The notes beneath the pieces are model-generated. The model worked only from the letters and a program-made list of their open reading frames with translations. It did no database searches and was not told the DNA's origin. DNA of 64,000 nt, from NCBI RefSeq assembly GCF_042675665.1, contig NZ_JBHTJI010000042.1, forward strand, positions 372,001 to 436,000, written 5' to 3'. Every line of letters starts with the position of its first letter. Position 1 is the first letter of the stretch. Shown here one piece after another: positions 33,287 through 42,635 of the stretch. Source of the DNA: Mariniflexile jejuense (GTDB taxonomy: Bacteria > Bacteroidota > Bacteroidia > Flavobacteriales > Flavobacteriaceae). The position numbers and the translations under genes were made by a program.

Positions 33287-33403
33287 ATGAAAACATTAAA
33301 ATCGATTAAACAAGAAATTCAGCTTTTAGCAACTGTTTGTACACATGTGATGTTTAGTACCTATCACAACTACAATTTAACACCATTATTATTATACCCA
33401 TAA
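33287..33403 (+). CDS. Possible small protein, 38 residues
   Basis: ATG 33287 to TAA 33401-33403 encodes MKTLKSIKQEIQLLATVCTH and 18 more residues ending LTPLLLYP. It lies 11 bp before the next gene and after the small-RNA terminator, so it would be translated with the 123-residue gene if at all. I know no homologue and there is no ribosome-binding site, as is normal here. A chance frame is quite possible. Confidence 0.3.
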   Translation: MKTLKSIKQEIQLLATVCTHVMFSTYHNYNLTPLLLYP

Positions 33404-33413
33404 ACAAAAAAAC

Positions 33414-33785
33414 ATGAAAACGCATATAAACACAAACGTTCCTTTTTTAGTAACAAAAGATATAAGTAATGCTAATGGTTTTTTATTACCACATGCACTT
33501 TACGAAAAAATAAAAACCGTTGCCACCTATCCGATAAAAGAATTTTATTTGCAAGACATTCCTGATATTGGAGATTTCAAATTTAAGATGTACAAAAATG
33601 CTTTTTTAAACGATAAATTAACTATTCAAGCCCAACTTGTTAAACAAGATAAAGATGGCTATTGGGTAAATATTACCGTTACAAAAGCTAAAAACACTAC
33701 AAACCATCAAGAACGGATTTGTAGCGCTTTATTTGATTTTCCTTTAGAATCCAAATATTATAAAACAAACCGAACTGCTTGTTAA
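33414..33785 (+). CDS. Hypothetical protein, 123 residues
   Basis: I do not recognise this protein with confidence. It has no signal peptide or membrane segment. The middle (DFKFKMYKNAFLNDKLTIQAQLVKQ, then DGYWVNITVTKA, then ICSALFDFPL) has the strand pattern of a hotdog-fold thioesterase-like core, where a NDKLTIQ-type strand is common; that is only suggestive. It lies between the candidate small RNA and manA and has its own terminator. Confidence 0.6.
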   Translation: MKTHINTNVPFLVTKDISNANGFLLPHALYEKIKTVATYPIKEFYLQDIPDIGDFKFKMYKNAFLNDKLTIQAQLVKQDKDGYWVNITVTKAKNTTNHQERICSALFDFPLESKYYKTNRTAC

Positions 33786-33790
33786 ATAAA

Positions 33791-33820
33791 ATTCCCAAGG
33801 TAATACTTGGGATTTTTTTT
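33791..33820 (+). terminator. Terminator after the 123-residue gene
   Basis: Stem CCCAAG/CTTGGG extended by AT pairs (ATTCCCAAG, CTTGGGATT) ends in T8. The convergent manA gene ends inside it. Confidence 0.8.
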
Positions 33821-34790
33821 ATACGTAAACTTCTAGAAGCGTTGCGTTTTTTGAAGCTATTTGATAGTTTTCAATACTAGCTGGAAGTAAAATGGTTTCT
33901 CCTTTTTTTATAACTTCTGAATAGCCATTTGCTGAAATTTCAACTTGACCATCAACACACATGTAAATAATGAAGGAATCGTGATGATTTTCCTTTTGTA
34001 GCGTTGTATCAACCTTTAAATAACTTGTTGTAAAATATGGGCAACTAACCATTTCGTTCGATTGGTTTTTGGTTTTATCATAAGTTACCCTAAAATTATC
34101 TGGCATGTTAAAATTGAAGGCATCAATAGCTAAATCGTTGTGTAATTCACGTTCATTACCATCAGCATCTACCCTATCCCAATCGTAAACTCTATAGGTT
34201 ATATCACTTGTTTGTTGAATTTCGGCAACCATAACACCTGCGCCAATAGCATGTATTCTTCCTACTTCAATAAAATAAGTATCTCCAGTTTTTACTTTAT
34301 CAAAATTTAGAATTTGAGTAAGTGTTTTTTCTTCAAGATGTTTTAAATATTTGTTAGGTGTCATATCTTGATTGAAACCTACTATAAGATTAGAATTTTC
34401 ATCGGCCTGAAACACATACCACATTTCTGTTTTTCCAAAGGAATTATGGCGTTTTGCAGCTAATTCATCATTAGGATGTAATTGAATAGATAAATCTTCC
34501 TTTGCATCAATAAATTTAATAAGTAATGGAAATTTATCTTTAAAAATCCGATAGTTTTGAAGTCCAATTAAATTTTCCTTATAGGTTTCTATAAGTTGTT
34601 TTAACGATTGTCCTTTTAAACTTCCGTTTGAAACTATAGACGTATCGCCTTCAACATCGCTAATTTCCCAACTTTCACCTATATTTGGCAAATCGCTTTT
34701 TTTGTTAAGCAATGTTTTAAGTTTTTGTCCGCCCCAAATTTTATCTTTTAAAATAGGTGTAAATTTAATTGGATATAAAGTGTTTAACAT
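33819..34790 (-). CDS. manA: Mannose-6-phosphate isomerase (type I, cupin)
   Basis: ManA interconverts mannose 6-phosphate and fructose 6-phosphate, feeding GDP-sugar synthesis. The 323-residue protein has the zinc ligands in SIQLHPND and the EMWYV segment, and a catalytic-domain HAIGAGVMVAEIQQTSDITYRVYD block typical of the short bacterial form. It ends the minus-strand run idi-queD-manA, four bases after queD. Confidence 0.93.
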   Translation of the reverse strand: MLNTLYPIKFTPILKDKIWGGQKLKTLLNKKSDLPNIGESWEISDVEGDTSIVSNGSLKGQSLKQLIETYKENLIGLQNYRIFKDKFPLLIKFIDAKEDLSIQLHPNDELAAKRHNSFGKTEMWYVFQADENSNLIVGFNQDMTPNKYLKHLEEKTLTQILNFDKVKTGDTYFIEVGRIHAIGAGVMVAEIQQTSDITYRVYDWDRVDADGNERELHNDLAIDAFNFNMPDNFRVTYDKTKNQSNEMVSCPYFTTSYLKVDTTLQKENHHDSFIIYMCVDGQVEISANGYSEVIKKGETILLPASIENYQIASKNATLLEVYV

Positions 34791-34794
34791 GATA

Positions 34795-35205
34795 TTATTT
34801 TCCTGTATAGGTTACAAAATTTCGTGGTGTTTCAAAAAGTATTATTTCTAAGTCTAGCTTAGCATCAATTTTTGGCTTTATTTTATTGTATATAACTACA
34901 ACTATATTTTCGGCGGTTGGGTTTAAATTTTCAAATTCGGGTACTTCAAGATTTAAGTTTTTATGGTCGAAAGCATCTTCAACTTCATCTTTTATAATGT
35001 CTTTTAAAACTTTCATATCTATTACATAGCCCGTTTCATTATCAATATCACCTGTAACACTTACAATTAATTCGTAATTGTGCCCATGAAAATTTGGGTT
35101 ATTGCATTTGCCGAAAATTTCATCGTTTTTTTCGTGCGCCCAATCTTTTCTGTACAATCTATGAGCCGCATTAAAATGGGCTTTTCTACTAACTTTTACC
35201 TTCAT
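34795..35205 (-). CDS. queD: 6-carboxytetrahydropterin synthase (QueD/PTPS family)
   Basis: QueD converts 7,8-dihydroneopterin triphosphate, the FolE product, into 6-carboxytetrahydropterin on the way to queuosine. The 136-residue protein shows the zinc histidines His15 (FNAAHRL), His40 and His42 (NFHGHNYEL) and the catalytic Cys34 in FGKCNNPNFHGH, which favours QueD over eukaryotic-type PTPS. The start overlaps the idi stop by four bases (ATGA). Confidence 0.9.
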   Translation of the reverse strand: MKVKVSRKAHFNAAHRLYRKDWAHEKNDEIFGKCNNPNFHGHNYELIVSVTGDIDNETGYVIDMKVLKDIIKDEVEDAFDHKNLNLEVPEFENLNPTAENIVVVIYNKIKPKIDAKLDLEIILFETPRNFVTYTGK

Positions 35206-35726
35206 TTTGATATATTTATATGTTCGTAGAATTTATCAAAAATGATTTTAAACCATTCGGTATATAATTCTGGTTGTTTTAAAATATCTTCCTTAACTGT
35301 ATCTAGCGGCATCCATTTCCAACTGGCTACTTCGTCTGCATTTATTGCTGGTATTCCATTATAATAACCTATTAAAACATGGTCAAATTCATGTTCTGTT
35401 AAGCCATTATCAAAAGGCGCTTTGTATATAAACGAGATTGTATCTTCAAGTTCAACAACAAAACCCATTTCTTCCATTAAACGGCGTTTTCCTGCCTGTA
35501 CATTGGTTTCTCCAACTCGTTGATGACTACAACAAGTATTTGTCCACAACAACGGCGAATGGTATTTGTGTGCCGCACGTTGCTGCAACATCAATTCATT
35601 TTTATTATTAAAAACAAATACAGAAAATGCACGATGTAGTAAGGCTTTTTCGTGCGCTTCCATTTTAGGCATCGTACCTATTTGTTCATCGTTTTCGTTT
35701 ACAAGAATTACTTTTTCTTCTTCCAT
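35202..35726 (-). CDS. idi: Isopentenyl-diphosphate delta-isomerase (type 1, Nudix)
   Basis: Idi interconverts IPP and DMAPP for isoprenoid synthesis. In the 174-residue protein the catalytic Cys lies in WTNTCCSHQRVGE, and the Nudix-like helix reads GKRRLMEEMGF; the second catalytic Glu is in the EHEFDHVLIGYY region. The gene starts the operon idi-queD-manA; a -7 box lies 8 bp upstream of the start codon. Confidence 0.94.
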   Translation of the reverse strand: MEEEKVILVNENDEQIGTMPKMEAHEKALLHRAFSVFVFNNKNELMLQQRAAHKYHSPLLWTNTCCSHQRVGETNVQAGKRRLMEEMGFVVELEDTISFIYKAPFDNGLTEHEFDHVLIGYYNGIPAINADEVASWKWMPLDTVKEDILKQPELYTEWFKIIFDKFYEHINISK

Positions 35727-35733
35727 AGCATAG

Positions 35734-35741
35734 CAAAAATA
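35734..35741 (-). promoter_or_regulatory. Promoter -7 box of idi-queD-manA
   Basis: The minus strand reads TATTTTTG (match to TAnnTTTG), 7 bp before the idi start codon, so the transcript would be nearly leaderless. Confidence 0.55.
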
Positions 35742-35814
35742 CCAAGTATAATATTAATATAATAATTCTAGCTATAAAATATAAAAGTGAATTCTGAAAT
35801 CATAAATTATAAAG

Positions 35815-35822
35815 TATCTTTG
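35815..35822 (+). promoter_or_regulatory. Promoter -7 box of prfC
   Basis: TATCTTTG matches TAnnTTTG perfectly and lies 22 bp before the start codon. Confidence 0.65.
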
Positions 35823-35844
35823 CAACCAATTTTGCAAGATTATT

Positions 35845-37431
35845 ATGAGTTTTATTAAAGAGATAAACAGAAGAAGAACATTTGGAATTATTTCACATCC
35901 TGATGCTGGTAAAACAACATTAACCGAAAAACTTTTACTTTTTGGCGGTGCGATACAAGAAGCTGGTGCTGTAAAAAGTAATAAAATTAAAAAGGGTGCA
36001 ACTAGTGACTTTATGGAGATTGAGCGTCAGCGTGGTATTTCGGTAGCTACTTCGGTTTTGGCTTTTGAATATAGTGGAACAAAAATTAATATTCTTGATA
36101 CACCAGGACATAAAGATTTTGCAGAAGACACCTTTAGAACACTTACAGCTGTTGATAGCGTAATTGTTGTAGTTGATGTTGCCAAAGGTGTTGAGGAACA
36201 AACTGAAAAATTGGTTGAAGTTTGCCGCATGCGAAACATTCCTATGATTGTTTTTATTAATAAAATGGATAGAGAAGGTAAAGATGCCTTTGATTTATTG
36301 GATGAAATTGAACAAAAATTAGGATTAAAAGTTGTGCCTTTAAGTTTCCCGATAGGTATGGGTTACGATTTTAAAGGAATTTACAATATCTGGGAAAAAA
36401 ACATTAATTTATTTAGTGGTGATAGCAGAAGAAATATTGAAGAAACTATTGAAATTTCAGACTTAGAATCGCCAGAATTAAATAAACTTATTGGTGATAA
36501 AGCTGCCAAAACACTAAGAGATGAGATAGAATTGGTTGATGGAATTTACCCTGAATTTGACAAACAAGAATACCTAAACGGGCATTTGCAACCCGTATTT
36601 TTTGGTTCTGCATTAAATAATTTTGGTGTTCGCGAATTGTTAGATTGTTTTATTGAAATTGCACCAAAACCAAGGCCAAAACAAAGTGAAGAACGCTTAG
36701 TTGAACCAAATGAAGATAAGTTTACAGGCTTTGTATTTAAAATTCATGCGAACATGGATCCAAATCATAGAGACCGTTTAGCTTTTGTTAAAATTGTATC
36801 TGGTACTTTTGAAAGAAATAAACCATACCTACATGTTCGACATGGAAAAAAATTAAAATTCTCAAGCCCCAACGCTTTTTTTGCTGAAAAAAAGGAAATA
36901 GTTGATATCTCCTACCCTGGTGATATAGTAGGCTTACATGATACTGGAAACTTTAAAATTGGTGACACACTAACTGAAGGTGAAAACATAAACTACAAAG
37001 GAATTCCAAGCTTTTCACCAGAACACTTTAGATATATCAACAATGCCGATCCATTAAAATCGAAACAATTATTTAAAGGCATAGACCAATTAATGGATGA
37101 AGGTGTAGCACAATTATTTACTTTAGAACTAAATGGAAGAAAAGTAATTGGAACCGTTGGTGCGCTTCAATATGAAGTAATTCAATACCGTTTAGAGCAT
37201 GAATATGGTGCTAAATGTACTTATGAAAACTTAAACGTTTACAAAGCATGTTGGGTAGACCCAAAAAATTCTAAAACCGATGAATACAAAGAATTTATAC
37301 GTGTAAAGCAACGTTATTTAGCAAAAGACAAACAAAATCAGTTGGTATTTTTAGCAGACTCTGCCTTTTCTTTACAGATGACGCAACAAACATATCCAAA
37401 TATTAAATTCCATTTTACATCTGAATTTTAG
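35845..37431 (+). CDS. prfC: Peptide chain release factor 3
   Basis: RF3 is the GTPase that recycles RF1/RF2 from the ribosome. The 528-residue protein has G1 SHPDAGKTTL (about 17-26), a switch I region GATSDFMEIERQRGISV, G3 DTPGHKDF, G4 NKMDREG and the C-terminal RF3 domain with FTLELNGRKVIGTVGALQYEVIQYRL. It is divergent from idi. Confidence 0.96.
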   Translation: MSFIKEINRRRTFGIISHPDAGKTTLTEKLLLFGGAIQEAGAVKSNKIKKGATSDFMEIERQRGISVATSVLAFEYSGTKINILDTPGHKDFAEDTFRTLTAVDSVIVVVDVAKGVEEQTEKLVEVCRMRNIPMIVFINKMDREGKDAFDLLDEIEQKLGLKVVPLSFPIGMGYDFKGIYNIWEKNINLFSGDSRRNIEETIEISDLESPELNKLIGDKAAKTLRDEIELVDGIYPEFDKQEYLNGHLQPVFFGSALNNFGVRELLDCFIEIAPKPRPKQSEERLVEPNEDKFTGFVFKIHANMDPNHRDRLAFVKIVSGTFERNKPYLHVRHGKKLKFSSPNAFFAEKKEIVDISYPGDIVGLHDTGNFKIGDTLTEGENINYKGIPSFSPEHFRYINNADPLKSKQLFKGIDQLMDEGVAQLFTLELNGRKVIGTVGALQYEVIQYRLEHEYGAKCTYENLNVYKACWVDPKNSKTDEYKEFIRVKQRYLAKDKQNQLVFLADSAFSLQMTQQTYPNIKFHFTSEF

Positions 37432-37555
37432 CAATTCATCGATTTTTTTATTAAATTAATAATTATAAAGACAAAATAATGCTACATTATTTTTTTTAAA
37501 AACGATATTTTACTATTTTAATAAAGAAAACAAAGACAAATTCATAATCCCAAAT

Positions 37556-37801
37556 ATGAACCTTATGAAAACCTACAAAAATGAATTCAGTAATAATGAT
37601 ATTACCGTAACCTACGAACCATCTACTTGTATTCATGCAGAAAAATGTGCTAAAGGATTATCTGATGTTTTTAGAACCAGTATTATTCCTTGGATAAATT
37701 TAGATGGCAGCGAAACAAACCGAATTATAAATCAAATAAAAAGATGCCCTTCTGGTGCATTAAAATTCCATAAAAACGTTAATAATAAAAAAGCTTCATA
37801 A
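37556..37801 (+). CDS. YjdI-like single [4Fe-4S]-type ferredoxin domain protein
   Basis: This 81-residue protein shows VTYEPSTCIHAEKCAKGLSDVFR and a late RCPSGALKF, the Fer4_19/YjdI pattern with cysteines at about 23, 29 and 63. Members are small iron-sulfur or CDGSH-neighbour proteins of unclear function. Met4 (37565) is an equally good start. A terminator follows 8 bp after the stop. Confidence 0.85.
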   Translation: MNLMKTYKNEFSNNDITVTYEPSTCIHAEKCAKGLSDVFRTSIIPWINLDGSETNRIINQIKRCPSGALKFHKNVNNKKAS

Positions 37802-37808
37802 TTATAAA

Positions 37809-37850
37809 CAAAAAGTCCCATAAAATTACTTTAATGGGACTTTTTGTTTT
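37809..37850. terminator. Bidirectional terminator
   Basis: A 12-bp stem AAAAAGTCCCAT/ATGGGACTTTTT ends in T-rich DNA on the plus strand and A-rich DNA on the other side. It separates the YjdI-like gene from the converging DUF3467 gene. Confidence 0.85.
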
Positions 37851-37851
37851 T

Positions 37852-38169
37852 TTAAGCTTGACCTGTAGGCCCAAAATTTAAAGGGATTGGAGGTTGTTCA
37901 TAATCTTTAATTTCACCATGAGCCTTTTCAAACCTAGCAACATTTTCACCTAAAGCATGTAGTAATCTTTTTGCGTGCTGCGGTGTTAAAATAATTCTTG
38001 CTTTTACTTTGTTTTTAGGTACACCTGGCATAATATTTACAAAATCTACTACAAATTCTGAAACTGAATGATTTATAATTGCCAAATTAGAATATGTGCC
38101 TTCGGCTACCTTTTCATCTAATTCTATGTTTATTTGACCTTGTTTAGGATTATCTTTTTCGTCTGACAT
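37852..38169 (-). CDS. DUF3467 protein
   Basis: A 105-residue protein with the DUF3467 pattern: INIELDEKVAEGTYSNLAIINHS, FVVDFVNIMPGVPKNKVKARIIL and TPQHAKRLLHALGENVARFE. In Bacteroidota it follows rpoC, as here, but its role is unknown. A terminator between rpoC and this gene suggests partial uncoupling from the superoperon. Confidence 0.9.
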   Translation of the reverse strand: MSDEKDNPKQGQINIELDEKVAEGTYSNLAIINHSVSEFVVDFVNIMPGVPKNKVKARIILTPQHAKRLLHALGENVARFEKAHGEIKDYEQPPIPLNFGPTGQA

Positions 38170-38189
38170 AATTTTAATTTTTTAAATTA

Positions 38190-38224
38190 AAAAAGCCTTC
38201 AAGTTAATAACAAGAAGGCTTTTA
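38190..38224 (-). terminator. Terminator after rpoC
   Basis: A 10-bp stem AAAAGCCTTC/GAAGGCTTTT with a 13-nt loop lies between the rpoC stop and the DUF3467 start; the minus-strand side carries a T run. Confidence 0.75.
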
Positions 38225-38255
38225 TTTTCTATTTCCTACCTAAAGGAAAAAACAT

Positions 38256-41200
38256 TTAATTATAATTTAATTCTTGCTTTACTTGCATCATTTGGTCAAA
38301 CTCTTCTTTTGAACCAACAATAATATCAGCATATTTTCGCATACCTGTACCTGCTGGAATTCTGTGTCCAACAATTACGTTTTCTTTCAAGCCTTCTAAA
38401 CTATCAACTTTACCAGCTACTGCTGCTTCGTTAAGTACTTTAGTTGTTTCTTGGAACGATGCTGCAGAAATAAACGATTTTGTTTGAAGCGATGCTCTAG
38501 TAATACCTTGTAATATTGGTGTAGCAGTTGCAGGTTTTGCATCTCTAGCCGTTACAAGGTTTTTATCTTCTCTTCTTAAAATAGAGTTTTCATCTCTTAA
38601 TTCACGAGGCGTTACAATTTGACCTGCTTTAAGATTAGAAGAATCACCTGCATCTTCAACAACTTTTAATCCGAAAATAGCATCATTTTCTTGGATGAAA
38701 TCATCTTTATGAACTAATTGATCTTCTAAGAATAGTGTATCACCAGAATCAATAATTTGCACTTTACGCATCATTTGTCTTACAACAACCTCAAAGTGTT
38801 TATCATTAATTTTTACTCCTTGTAAACGATATACTTCTTGTACTTCATTCACTAAATACTGCTGAACTGCTGAAGGTCCTTTAATATTTAAGATATCGTC
38901 TGGTGTAATAGAACCATCTGATAAAGGCATACCTGCTTTAACGTAATCATTTTCTTGAACAAGAATTTGATTTGATAATTTAACCAAGTATTTTTTAACT
39001 TCACCTAATTTAGATTCTACAACAATCTCGCGGTTACCACGTTTAATTTTTCCGAAAGAAACCACACCATCAATCTCACTTACAACAGCAGGATTAGAAG
39101 GGTTTCTAGCCTCGAATAACTCGGTTACACGTGGAAGACCACCTGTAATATCACCTGCTTTAGCAGATTTACGAGGTATTTTAACTAAAATCTTACCTAC
39201 ACTAATTTTCTCTCCATCATTTATCATTAAGTGAGAACCAACAGGTAAGTTGTAAGAACGAATCGTTTCTCCACTTGCATCTTCGATATGAAGTGTAGGG
39301 ATTAACTTCTTGTTTCTTGATTCTGAAATTACTTTCTCTTGGAAACCTGTTTGTTCATCTATTTCAACTTGGTATGTAATACCTTGTTCGATGTTTTCGT
39401 ATTTAATTTTTCCAGCAAATTCTGAAATAATTACACCGTTATATGGATCCCAAGTACATACAACATCGCCTCTATGTAATTCTTGACCGTTTTTAATCAA
39501 TAAAGTAGAACCGTAAGGAATATTATTTGTGCTTAACGTAATGCCAGTTTTCTTATCAACTAATTTAAGTTCTGATGTACGTGAAATAACAATATCAATA
39601 TCATTACCTTCACTATCTTTACCTTTAACAGTTTTTAAATCTTCAATTTCGGCAATACCATTAAATTTAACAATAAGTTTGTTTTCTTCAGAAATGTTAC
39701 CTGCAATACCACCTACGTGGAATGTACGAAGTGTTAACTGTGTACCAGGCTCACCAATAGATTGAGCAGCTACCACACCAACAGCTTCACCGCGTTGTAC
39801 CATTTTACCTGTAGCCAAGTTACGACCGTAACATTTAGCACAAATACCCTGTAACGCTTCACAAGTTAATGCTGAACGTACTTCTAAACTATCAATAGGA
39901 GATGCTTCAATTGCTTTAGCAATATCATCTTCAATTAATTGTCCTGAAGCAACTAATAATTCATCAGTTAATGGATCATAAACATCATTCAATGCTACAC
40001 GACCAACAATTCTTTCTTCTAAAGTCTCAACAATCTCATCGTTTTTCTTCAATGGTTCAACTTCAACACCTCTTAATGTTCCACAATCTTCAGTATTGAT
40101 AATAACATCTTGAGAAACGTCAACCAAACGACGGGTTAAGTAACCTGCATCAGCCGTTTTAAGAGCCGTATCCGCAAGACCTTTACGAGCACCGTGCGTA
40201 GAGATGAAGTATTCTAAAATTGAAAGTCCTTCTTTAAAGTTAGAAAGAATTGGGTTTTCAATAATCTCACCACCACCAGCATTCGATTTTTTAGGTTTCG
40301 CCATTAATCCACGCATACCTGTAAGCTGACGAATCTGTTCTTTCGATCCACGAGCTCCAGAATCAAGCATCATAAACACCGAGTTAAATCCTTGTTGGTC
40401 TTCACGGATACGTTTCATAGACAATTCTGTCAATTCCGCGTTTGTTGAAGTCCAAATATCAATAACTTGGTTATAACGTTCGTTGTTAGTAATAAGTCCC
40501 ATATTATAGTTACCCATAATACCATCAACTAATGTATTTGCTTTATCAATCATTCCTTGTTTTTCTGGTGGAATGATAATATCACCTAAACTGAATGATA
40601 ATCCGCCTTGGAATGCAAACTTAAATCCTAAATCTCTAATAGAATCAAGGAAATCTGCCGTTTCAGGAACTGATGTGTATTTTAAAATACTTCCAATAAT
40701 ATCTCTTAAAGATTTTTTAGTAAGAACCTGATTAATATATCCAGCTGCTTGTGGCACTTTTTGATTAAAAAGTACACGACCAACAGTGGTTTCAATAATC
40801 ATTGGTTCTAACTTACCATCTGCATTGATATCCAACGTTCTAACTTTTATACCCGCATTCAAATCTACTTTCTTTTCATTGAAAGCGATTTCAACCTCTT
40901 CTGGTGCATAAAATGTTAAACCTTCACCTTTAACAGGAGCTTCTGGTGTAGACTTACGTAGTTTGGTCATATAGTAAAGACCAAGTACCATGTCTTGAGA
41001 AGGTACTGTTACTGGCGAACCATTTGCTGGGTTTAAGATATTGTGAGATGCCAACATTAATAATTGACATTCTAAAATAGCTTCTGGTCCTAATGGTAAA
41101 TGTACCGCCATTTGATCCCCGTCAAAATCCGCGTTAAAAGCCGTACATACTAATGGGTGTAATTGAATTGCTTTCCCCTCAATTAATTTTGGTTGGAATG

Positions 41201-42557
41201 CTTGAATACCCAAACGGTGTAACGTAGGAGCACGATTTAGTAATACTGGATGTCCTTTAAGAACGTTCTCCAAAATATCCCAAACCACTGGTTCTCTTTT
41301 ATCTATAATCTTCTTAGCAGATTTTACTGTTTTTACAATACCTCTTTCAATTAGTTTTCTAATAACGAAAGGTTTGTAAAGTTCTGCTGCCATGTTTTTT
41401 GGCAATCCACATTCGTGTAATTTTAATTCTGGTCCAACAACAATTACCGAACGTGCCGAATAATCCACACGTTTTCCTAAAAGGTTTTGACGGAAACGTC
41501 CTTGTTTACCTTTTAATGAATCTGATAACGATTTTAATGGACGGTTAGAATCGGTTTTTACAGCAGAAGATTTACGTGTATTATCGAATAACGAATCTAC
41601 AGATTCTTGTAGCATACGTTTTTCGTTACGTAAAATTACTTCAGGTGCTTTAATCTCAACCAATCTTTTAAGACGGTTGTTTCTGATAATTACACGACGA
41701 TATAAATCATTTAAATCAGACGTTGCAAAACGACCACCATCTAACGGCACTAACGGACGTAATTCTGGTGGGATGATTGGAATAACCTTCATAATCATCC
41801 ATTCAGGACGATTTTCTCTATTTTGGTTTGATTCACGTAACGATTCTACAACTTGTAAACGTTTCAAAGCCTCTGTTTTACGTTGTTTAGACGTTTCAGT
41901 ATTTGCTTTATGACGTAATTCGTATGATAAAGACTCTAAATCAATTCTAGCTAATAATTCAATTAAACATTCTGCTCCCATTTTAGCAAGGAACTTATTT
42001 GGATCATTATCATCTAAATATTGATTATCTTGAGGAAGGCTATCAAGAATATTTAAATATTCTTCTTCAGTTAAGAAGTCCATCTTTTCTAATGGTTCAC
42101 CATCTTCATTTTTAGCATTACCTGGTTGAATTACTACATAACGTTCGTAGTAAATAATCATATCTAATTTCTTAGAAGGTAAGCCTAATAAATAGCCGAT
42201 TTTATTTGGTAACGAACGGAAATACCAGATATGAGCGATTGGCACCACTAAATTGATGTGACCAACACGATCTCTACGTACTTTCTTTTCTGTTACTTCA
42301 ACACCACAACGGTCGCAAACGATACCTTTGTAGCGAATTCTTTTATATTTACCACAAGCACATTCATAATCCTTTACTGGACCAAAAATACGCTCACAGA
42401 ATAAACCATCTCTTTCTGGTTTATGAGTTCGATAATTGATAGTTTCTGGTTTTAAAACTTCACCTCTTGACTCTGCTAAAATAGACTCTGGTGATGCTAA
42501 ACCAATCGAGATTTTGTTAAATCTTCTTACTGTATTCTTATCTTGTTTTCTTGCCAT
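38256..42557 (-). CDS. rpoC: RNA polymerase subunit beta'
   Basis: RpoC carries the catalytic Mg site of RNA polymerase. The 1433-residue chain has the N-terminal zinc site (CACGKYKR...CDRCG near 65-90), the catalytic NADFDGDQMAVHLP (near 480), the bridge/trigger region with GLMAKP and the second zinc site (CGTLRG ... CEALQGICAKCYG). The chain is the length expected for Bacteroidota. It lies 78 bp after rpoB in the same transcript. Confidence 0.98.
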   Translation of the reverse strand: MARKQDKNTVRRFNKISIGLASPESILAESRGEVLKPETINYRTHKPERDGLFCERIFGPVKDYECACGKYKRIRYKGIVCDRCGVEVTEKKVRRDRVGHINLVVPIAHIWYFRSLPNKIGYLLGLPSKKLDMIIYYERYVVIQPGNAKNEDGEPLEKMDFLTEEEYLNILDSLPQDNQYLDDNDPNKFLAKMGAECLIELLARIDLESLSYELRHKANTETSKQRKTEALKRLQVVESLRESNQNRENRPEWMIMKVIPIIPPELRPLVPLDGGRFATSDLNDLYRRVIIRNNRLKRLVEIKAPEVILRNEKRMLQESVDSLFDNTRKSSAVKTDSNRPLKSLSDSLKGKQGRFRQNLLGKRVDYSARSVIVVGPELKLHECGLPKNMAAELYKPFVIRKLIERGIVKTVKSAKKIIDKREPVVWDILENVLKGHPVLLNRAPTLHRLGIQAFQPKLIEGKAIQLHPLVCTAFNADFDGDQMAVHLPLGPEAILECQLLMLASHNILNPANGSPVTVPSQDMVLGLYYMTKLRKSTPEAPVKGEGLTFYAPEEVEIAFNEKKVDLNAGIKVRTLDINADGKLEPMIIETTVGRVLFNQKVPQAAGYINQVLTKKSLRDIIGSILKYTSVPETADFLDSIRDLGFKFAFQGGLSFSLGDIIIPPEKQGMIDKANTLVDGIMGNYNMGLITNNERYNQVIDIWTSTNAELTELSMKRIREDQQGFNSVFMMLDSGARGSKEQIRQLTGMRGLMAKPKKSNAGGGEIIENPILSNFKEGLSILEYFISTHGARKGLADTALKTADAGYLTRRLVDVSQDVIINTEDCGTLRGVEVEPLKKNDEIVETLEERIVGRVALNDVYDPLTDELLVASGQLIEDDIAKAIEASPIDSLEVRSALTCEALQGICAKCYGRNLATGKMVQRGEAVGVVAAQSIGEPGTQLTLRTFHVGGIAGNISEENKLIVKFNGIAEIEDLKTVKGKDSEGNDIDIVISRTSELKLVDKKTGITLSTNNIPYGSTLLIKNGQELHRGDVVCTWDPYNGVIISEFAGKIKYENIEQGITYQVEIDEQTGFQEKVISESRNKKLIPTLHIEDASGETIRSYNLPVGSHLMINDGEKISVGKILVKIPRKSAKAGDITGGLPRVTELFEARNPSNPAVVSEIDGVVSFGKIKRGNREIVVESKLGEVKKYLVKLSNQILVQENDYVKAGMPLSDGSITPDDILNIKGPSAVQQYLVNEVQEVYRLQGVKINDKHFEVVVRQMMRKVQIIDSGDTLFLEDQLVHKDDFIQENDAIFGLKVVEDAGDSSNLKAGQIVTPRELRDENSILRREDKNLVTARDAKPATATPILQGITRASLQTKSFISAASFQETTKVLNEAAVAGKVDSLEGLKENVIVGHRIPAGTGMRKYADIIVGSKEEFDQMMQVKQELNYN

Positions 42558-42635
42558 GTTCTTTTAGTATTCAGTCTCAGTTTTAGTATTCGGTTTATTT
42601 AAATGTAAACCGAATACTGTAACTGCATACTTTTT